Shown piece after piece: positions 60,478 to 64,000 of a DNA stretch of 64,000 bases. Each line of letters starts with the position of its first letter. Within the stretch, counting starts at the first letter, position 1. The stretch covers positions 1 through 64,000 of the forward strand of contig NZ_JAAGWF010000017.1 of the NCBI RefSeq assembly GCF_010686765.1, in the 5' to 3' direction. The position numbers and the translations under genes were made by a program. The notes under the pieces were generated by a model, which saw nothing but the letters and a program-made list of their open reading frames with translations, was not told the origin of the DNA and ran no database searches. The stretch is from Geodermatophilus sabuli (GTDB taxonomy: Bacteria > Actinomycetota > Actinomycetes > Mycobacteriales > Geodermatophilaceae).

Positions 60478-60579
60478 CGGGCCTCCCTGTCTCGACGTCA
60501 CAGCGAGGACGAGCATCCCCGGTGCCGTGCCCCGGCGCCCCGGCGTCGAGGACGTCGCCCGGCCGGACCGGGAGGAGCG

Positions 60580-61065
60580 TCAGCGCCAGCGGCGCAGCGT
60601 GCGGGTGCGGCGGCGGACCGGACGGTCCTCGGTCCGCATCCGCACCTCGTGCGGGGCCACCGCCCGGCGGGTCGGCGGAGCCGGCAGGTGGGGGATGGGC
60701 GCCGTCACGGCGGGCGCCCGCAGCGGGCGCACCGGATCGGCGCCGGCGAGCGGGCCGTCGAGCTCCAGCCGGTCGGCCAGGCCGGCCGCGCGCACCAGGC
60801 GGCGGGTCGCCGGCGGAGCGCCGACCACCCGGCACTGCCGCCCGGCCGGGGCGAGCGCCGCGGTGAAGGCGGTCAGCGCCTGCAGGCCCGAGCTGTCCCG
60901 GAACCGCGTCCCGGCGACGTCCACGACGACCCGGCCGGTGCCGAGGGCGGCCGCTTCCTCGAGCGCGCCGGTCAGGCGGGCGACGGTGGAGACGTCGGCG
61001 TCGCCGGTCACGCGGACGACGACCTGGTCCGGGGCGGGGACGAGAGCGACCTGCAGGTGCGGCAC
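60580..61065 (-). CDS. STAS-domain anti-sigma factor antagonist
   Basis: A 161-residue protein. Residues 5-105 form a STAS domain with RVTGDADVSTVARLTGALEE, VVVDVAGTRFRDSSGLQAL and the phosphorylatable Ser58. A Pro/Arg-rich tail of about 50 residues (ending RRRTRTLRRWR) follows, which is longer than in SpoIIAA. It would relieve an anti-sigma kinase in a partner-switching pathway; no kinase is nearby. GTG 61065 is the start. Confidence 0.87.
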   Translation of the reverse strand: MPHLQVALVPAPDQVVVRVTGDADVSTVARLTGALEEAAALGTGRVVVDVAGTRFRDSSGLQALTAFTAALAPAGRQCRVVGAPPATRRLVRAAGLADRLELDGPLAGADPVRPLRAPAVTAPIPHLPAPPTRRAVAPHEVRMRTEDRPVRRRTRTLRRWR

Positions 61066-61213
61066 GGGGACTCCGGCGGGGGTGTGCTGCTGACGCCACG
61101 GGCTCGGCGGGTGCACCGACCGTAGGCCGCCGGAGCAGCGCCCACAACACCGAGTGCGTGCGCGGTTGCTCAACGCTTCGATCAGGGCGCGCAACCCGGT
61201 TGCCCAGGGCACG

Positions 61214-62377
61214 ATGTCGGCCGTGGACGCCGAGGACTTCGCTCAGGTCAGGGACGCCGTCCGGCAGCTGGTCCGGGAGGTCGTCGTCCCGCTGGAGGAG
61301 CGCATCGAGCTCGAGGACCGGATACCCGACGGCCTCCGGGCCCGCGCCGCCGAGATGGGCCTGTTCGGGTACGCGCTGCCGGAGGAGTACGGCGGACTCG
61401 GCGTCACGATGTCCGAGGACGTCGAACTGGCCATGGAGCTCGGCTACACGACGCCGGCGTTCCGGTCGCTGTTCGGCACCAACAACGGCATCGCCGGCCA
61501 GGTGATCGCCCGGTTCGGCAGCGCGGAGCAGAAGCAGGCCTGGTTGCCCGGACTGGCCGAGGGCCGGCTGATCGGCTCCTTCGCGCTCACCGAGGCCGAG
61601 GCCGGCTCGGATCCCGCGGGGCTGCGCACCACCGCCCGGCGGGACGGCGACGGCTGGCTCCTCGACGGCACCAAGCGCTACATCACGAACGCGCCGATCG
61701 CCGACCTGTTCGTGGTCTTCGCCCGCAGCGATCCCGCGGAGCGTGGTGGCCGGGGCATCTCCAGCTTCATCGTGGCGGCCACCACCCCCGGGCTCACCGT
61801 GGGCCCGCGCGACGCGAAGATGGGCCAGTCGGGCGCCTGGACCGCCGAGGTCGTCCTCGACGGGGTGCGGGTGCCGGCCGACGCCCTGGTCGGCGAGGAG
61901 GGCCGGGGGTACGCCAAGGCCCTCACCGTGCTCTCCCGCGGCCGGTTGCACATCGCCGCGCTCTGCGTGGGGATGGCCCAGCGGGTGCTCGACGAGTCGG
62001 TCGGCTACGCCGCCAGCGCCCACCAGGGCGGCGCCCCCATCGGACGGTTCCAGCTGGTCCAGGCGCTGCTCGCCGACATGCACGCCGAGCTGCTGGCCGG
62101 CCGGGCCATGGTGCGCGACGTGGCCGCCGGGTACGACAGCGGCGCGGACACCTCGATCGGCCCGTCGTCGGCCAAGCTCTTCTGCACCGAGATGGTCGGC
62201 CGGGCGGTCGACCGCGCCGTGCAGGTGCACGGTGGCCTGGGGTACCTGCGCTCCACCCCGGTCGAGCGCTTCTACCGCGACGCCCGGCTCTTCCGCCTGT
62301 ACGAGGGGACCAGCGAGGTGCAGCGCGTGATCATCGGGAGCGGGCTGCTCCGGGAGGCGGGCATGCCGCGCACCTGA
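61214..62377 (+). CDS. Acyl-CoA dehydrogenase
   Basis: A 387-residue flavoenzyme with the three ACAD domains. Segments are FGYALPEEYGGLGVTMSED, GSFALTEAEAGSDPAGLRTT and RYITNAPIADLFVVFAR for FAD and substrate binding. The catalytic Glu region near the C-terminus is YEGTSEVQRVIIG. It oxidises an acyl-CoA at the alpha-beta position; chain length is not predictable. ATG 61214 is the start. Its 3' end overlaps the convergent MerR-type gene by 47 bp. Confidence 0.94.
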   Translation: MSAVDAEDFAQVRDAVRQLVREVVVPLEERIELEDRIPDGLRARAAEMGLFGYALPEEYGGLGVTMSEDVELAMELGYTTPAFRSLFGTNNGIAGQVIARFGSAEQKQAWLPGLAEGRLIGSFALTEAEAGSDPAGLRTTARRDGDGWLLDGTKRYITNAPIADLFVVFARSDPAERGGRGISSFIVAATTPGLTVGPRDAKMGQSGAWTAEVVLDGVRVPADALVGEEGRGYAKALTVLSRGRLHIAALCVGMAQRVLDESVGYAASAHQGGAPIGRFQLVQALLADMHAELLAGRAMVRDVAAGYDSGADTSIGPSSAKLFCTEMVGRAVDRAVQVHGGLGYLRSTPVERFYRDARLFRLYEGTSEVQRVIIGSGLLREAGMPRT

Positions 62378-63092
62378 GGGGCTGGGCCGCGGAGTCGAGG
62401 TAGGCGTCCAGTGCGGCGGCGCCGGCGAGCATGGCGCGGCTCCTGGCCGACAGGCGGGCGCGCCAGTCCCGCAGCATCGACTCCAGCGGCGCCACACCTC
62501 CGGCCGAGCGGACCTGGGCGATCACCGGGGCGATCTGCTCCAGCAGGTAGCCGCCCCGCCGGAGCTGGTGGGCCAGCAGGGCGTCGCGCACGTCCGCCGC
62601 GCCGTACACCCGGTAGCCGGTCTGCGGATCGCGGCGCGGCCGGACCAGGCCGGCGCGTTCCCACGTGCGCAGGGTGGCCGGGCGGATGCCGAGCCTGCGT
62701 GCCAGTGGACCGACGAACACGTCGCCCGGACGCTGCACCAGCGGTTCGAGGTCGCCGACCGCGGCCTCGACGGCCTCGAGGGTGCGGCGGTCGTCGACGA
62801 CCTGGGCATGGCTCTCGTCGACGAGCCGGAGGGCCTCCTCGGTCGCGCCCCGGTTGACCGCGCGCATGATCGCCGCGGCGGCCTGGTGTCCGTGGCCGGG
62901 CACGAGGGCGAGGAAGGCGCGCAGGGCCTGCGCGTGCAGCGGCGTGTAGGTGCGGTAGCCGTGCGCGGTGCGTCCGGCGCTCGGCAGGATGCCGGCCGCC
63001 TCGTAGTTCCTCACCGCCTGGGTGGACAGGCCGTGGCCGCGCGCCAGGTCGACCGGCCTGAGCCTGCCGTCGACTTTGAGGGTTCGTCCCAT
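62331..63092 (-). CDS. Double-MerR (TioE-like) regulator
   Basis: A 253-residue regulator with two MerR helix-turn-helix domains. The first is at about 10-80 (PVDLARGHGLSTQAVRNYEA then GYRTYTPLHAQALRAF). The second is at about 128-195 (GPLARRLGIRPATLRTWERA then GLVRPRRD and GYRVYGAADV). A helical C-terminus with CAACPPP follows. This TioE-like arrangement is seen in actinobacteria; ligand and targets are unknown. The upstream region has GTTGAA-CTCCCG-GTTGAG, a possible site. It diverges from the erythromycin-esterase-like gene. Confidence 0.88.
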   Translation of the reverse strand: MGRTLKVDGRLRPVDLARGHGLSTQAVRNYEAAGILPSAGRTAHGYRTYTPLHAQALRAFLALVPGHGHQAAAAIMRAVNRGATEEALRLVDESHAQVVDDRRTLEAVEAAVGDLEPLVQRPGDVFVGPLARRLGIRPATLRTWERAGLVRPRRDPQTGYRVYGAADVRDALLAHQLRRGGYLLEQIAPVIAQVRSAGGVAPLESMLRDWRARLSARSRAMLAGAAALDAYLDSAAQPLRCAACPPPGAARSR

Positions 63093-63151
63093 CGTCCTGC
63101 CTGGAGTCGCGGAGAAGTCTCAACCGGGAGTTCAACGATACCGTCGAAGGG

Positions 63152-64000
63152 ATGACCGCCCTTGCTGGAGACATCGCCCAACCCGTCGAGGCCGCGACCG
63201 TCATGCGGCTGCTCCCCACCCGGCCGCGGCTGCTCGCCCTCGGCGAGCCCACCCACGGCGACGACGTCCTGCTGGAGCTGCGGAACGACCTCTTCCGGCA
63301 ACTCGTCGAGCAGGAGGGCTACCGGACGATCGCGATCGAGAGCGACTGCCTGATGGGCCTGGTCGTGGACGACCACGTCACCTCGGGCACCGGCGTCCTC
63401 GACGACGTCGTGGAGCGCGGCTTCAGCCACGAGTGGGGTGCCTTCCCGGGCAACCGTGACCTGGTGCGCTGGATGCGCGCGTACAACGACGGCCGGCCCG
63501 CGGCGGAGCAGGTCCGCTTCGCCGGGTTCGACGGCCCTCTCGAGATCACCGGCGCCGCGAGCCCTCGGCAGGCCCTCACCGCACTGCACGCCCACCTCGC
63601 CGCCCGGGTGGACGCCGCCCTGCTCCCCTGCACCGCGGAGACGCTCGACGGCCTGCTCGGTGCCGACGACCGGTGGACCGACCCCGCAGCGATGAGGGAC
63701 CCGTCCCGGTCCGTGGGGCGGACGCCGGACGCCGTCGCACTGCGGCTGCTCGCCGACGACCTGGTGGCGTTGCTCGACGCGCAGGCGCCCCGGCTGCAGG
63801 CGTCGTCCGCACCCGAGGACCGGGATCGGGCGCTCCTGTACGGGCGGACCGCCACCGGCCTGCTCCGGTACCACTCCTGGATGGCCGACACCTCCCCGGG
63901 CCGCCTGGCGTGGCTGCTCGGAGTACGCGACTCGATGATGGCCGCCAACCTGCTCGCGCTCGCCGACCGGGGCCCGACGCTGGTCAGCGCCCACAACGGC
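63152..64000 (+). CDS. Erythromycin-esterase-like protein (3' end outside the window)
   Basis: The first 283 residues of a protein of the erythromycin esterase (Ere/SuccA) family. The N-terminal catalytic region LLALGEPTHGDDVLLELRND carries the Glu and His typical of the family, and TIAIESDCLMGLVV follows. FSHEWGAFPGNRDLVRWMRA and VRFAGFDGP are further family segments. Members hydrolyse lactones, but most chromosomal ones have unknown substrates and need not confer macrolide resistance. ATG 63152 has AGGG upstream; the neighbouring MerR-type gene may control it. Confidence 0.85.
   Translation, partial: MTALAGDIAQPVEAATVMRLLPTRPRLLALGEPTHGDDVLLELRNDLFRQLVEQEGYRTIAIESDCLMGLVVDDHVTSGTGVLDDVVERGFSHEWGAFPGNRDLVRWMRAYNDGRPAAEQVRFAGFDGPLEITGAASPRQALTALHAHLAARVDAALLPCTAETLDGLLGADDRWTDPAAMRDPSRSVGRTPDAVALRLLADDLVALLDAQAPRLQASSAPEDRDRALLYGRTATGLLRYHSWMADTSPGRLAWLLGVRDSMMAANLLALADRGPTLVSAHNG

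Overview
This is a stretch of very GC-rich DNA (low-to-mid 70s percent by eye). Genes are densely packed, GTG starts are common and many stop/start codons overlap by 4 bases (ATGA or GTGA). Gene content is actinobacterial: a Mec-CysO-CysM cysteine route, an IdeR/DtxR-type iron box, a deazaflavin-type nitroreductase, DUF3618 and Holin-X proteins, actinobacterial CtaG/CtaD, and a pncB-clpS-DUF2017-mec-cysO-cysM-Rv1339-rph-rdgB block in the mycobacterial order. The overall impression is a desiccation-tolerant soil or rock actinobacterium of the Geodermatophilaceae type (Blastococcus, Geodermatophilus, Modestobacter). That placement is inference; no database was searched. There is no rRNA, prophage, transposase or CRISPR array. 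The window looks like ordinary chromosome.

Layout. 1-5 kb: a TasA/camelysin-like secreted protein, a soluble PAS histidine kinase with its receiver, and a three-gene envelope-stress operon (LEA-like protein, Holin-X, DUF3618). 5-13 kb: siderophore reductase under an iron box, HEYGHH metallopeptidase, formate/nitrite channel, a YgiB/YgiC-like lipoprotein plus ATP-grasp pair, F420-type nitroreductase, aldo/keto reductase and an AlkZ-like DNA glycosylase. 13-16 kb: two low-complexity secreted proteins, one with an eight-residue PVVTEVV repeat. 16-21 kb: small enzymes, a phosphoribosyltransferase-hydrolase fusion, an ABC-F ATPase and a small helix-turn-helix gene behind three 17-bp operator-like repeats. 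21-34 kb: metabolism and transport (deaminase/aldolase, sugar-lactone oxidase, MFS pumps, zinc alcohol dehydrogenase, CDF exporter), an M23 endopeptidase and CtaG. 34-48 kb: RlmA-like methyltransferase, cytochrome oxidase subunit I, SerB, NAD salvage (PncB-PncA), ClpS, the cysteine operon, a cAMP phosphodiesterase-like hydrolase, a LigD-type polymerase domain, peroxiredoxin, RNase PH and RdgB.

48-60 kb is rich in cyclic-di-GMP parts. A family-2 glycosyltransferase carries an N-terminal MshEN domain whose two 24-residue motifs are separated by exactly five residues, and it is translationally coupled to a small membrane partner. A membrane GGDEF-EAL protein lies 2.1 kb away and a stand-alone EAL protein a little further on. 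This is the best candidate for a locally wired exopolysaccharide system. 60-64 kb holds a STAS protein, an acyl-CoA dehydrogenase, a double-MerR regulator and the start of an erythromycin-esterase-like gene; one tRNA-Leu(UAG) lies at 57.0 kb.

Two kinds of non-coding repeat stand out. Two 72-nt inverted repeats of identical 20-32-20 architecture, with compensatory base changes, each lie between convergent genes. A family of GC-rich stem-loops begins right after stop codons around 30-46 kb.
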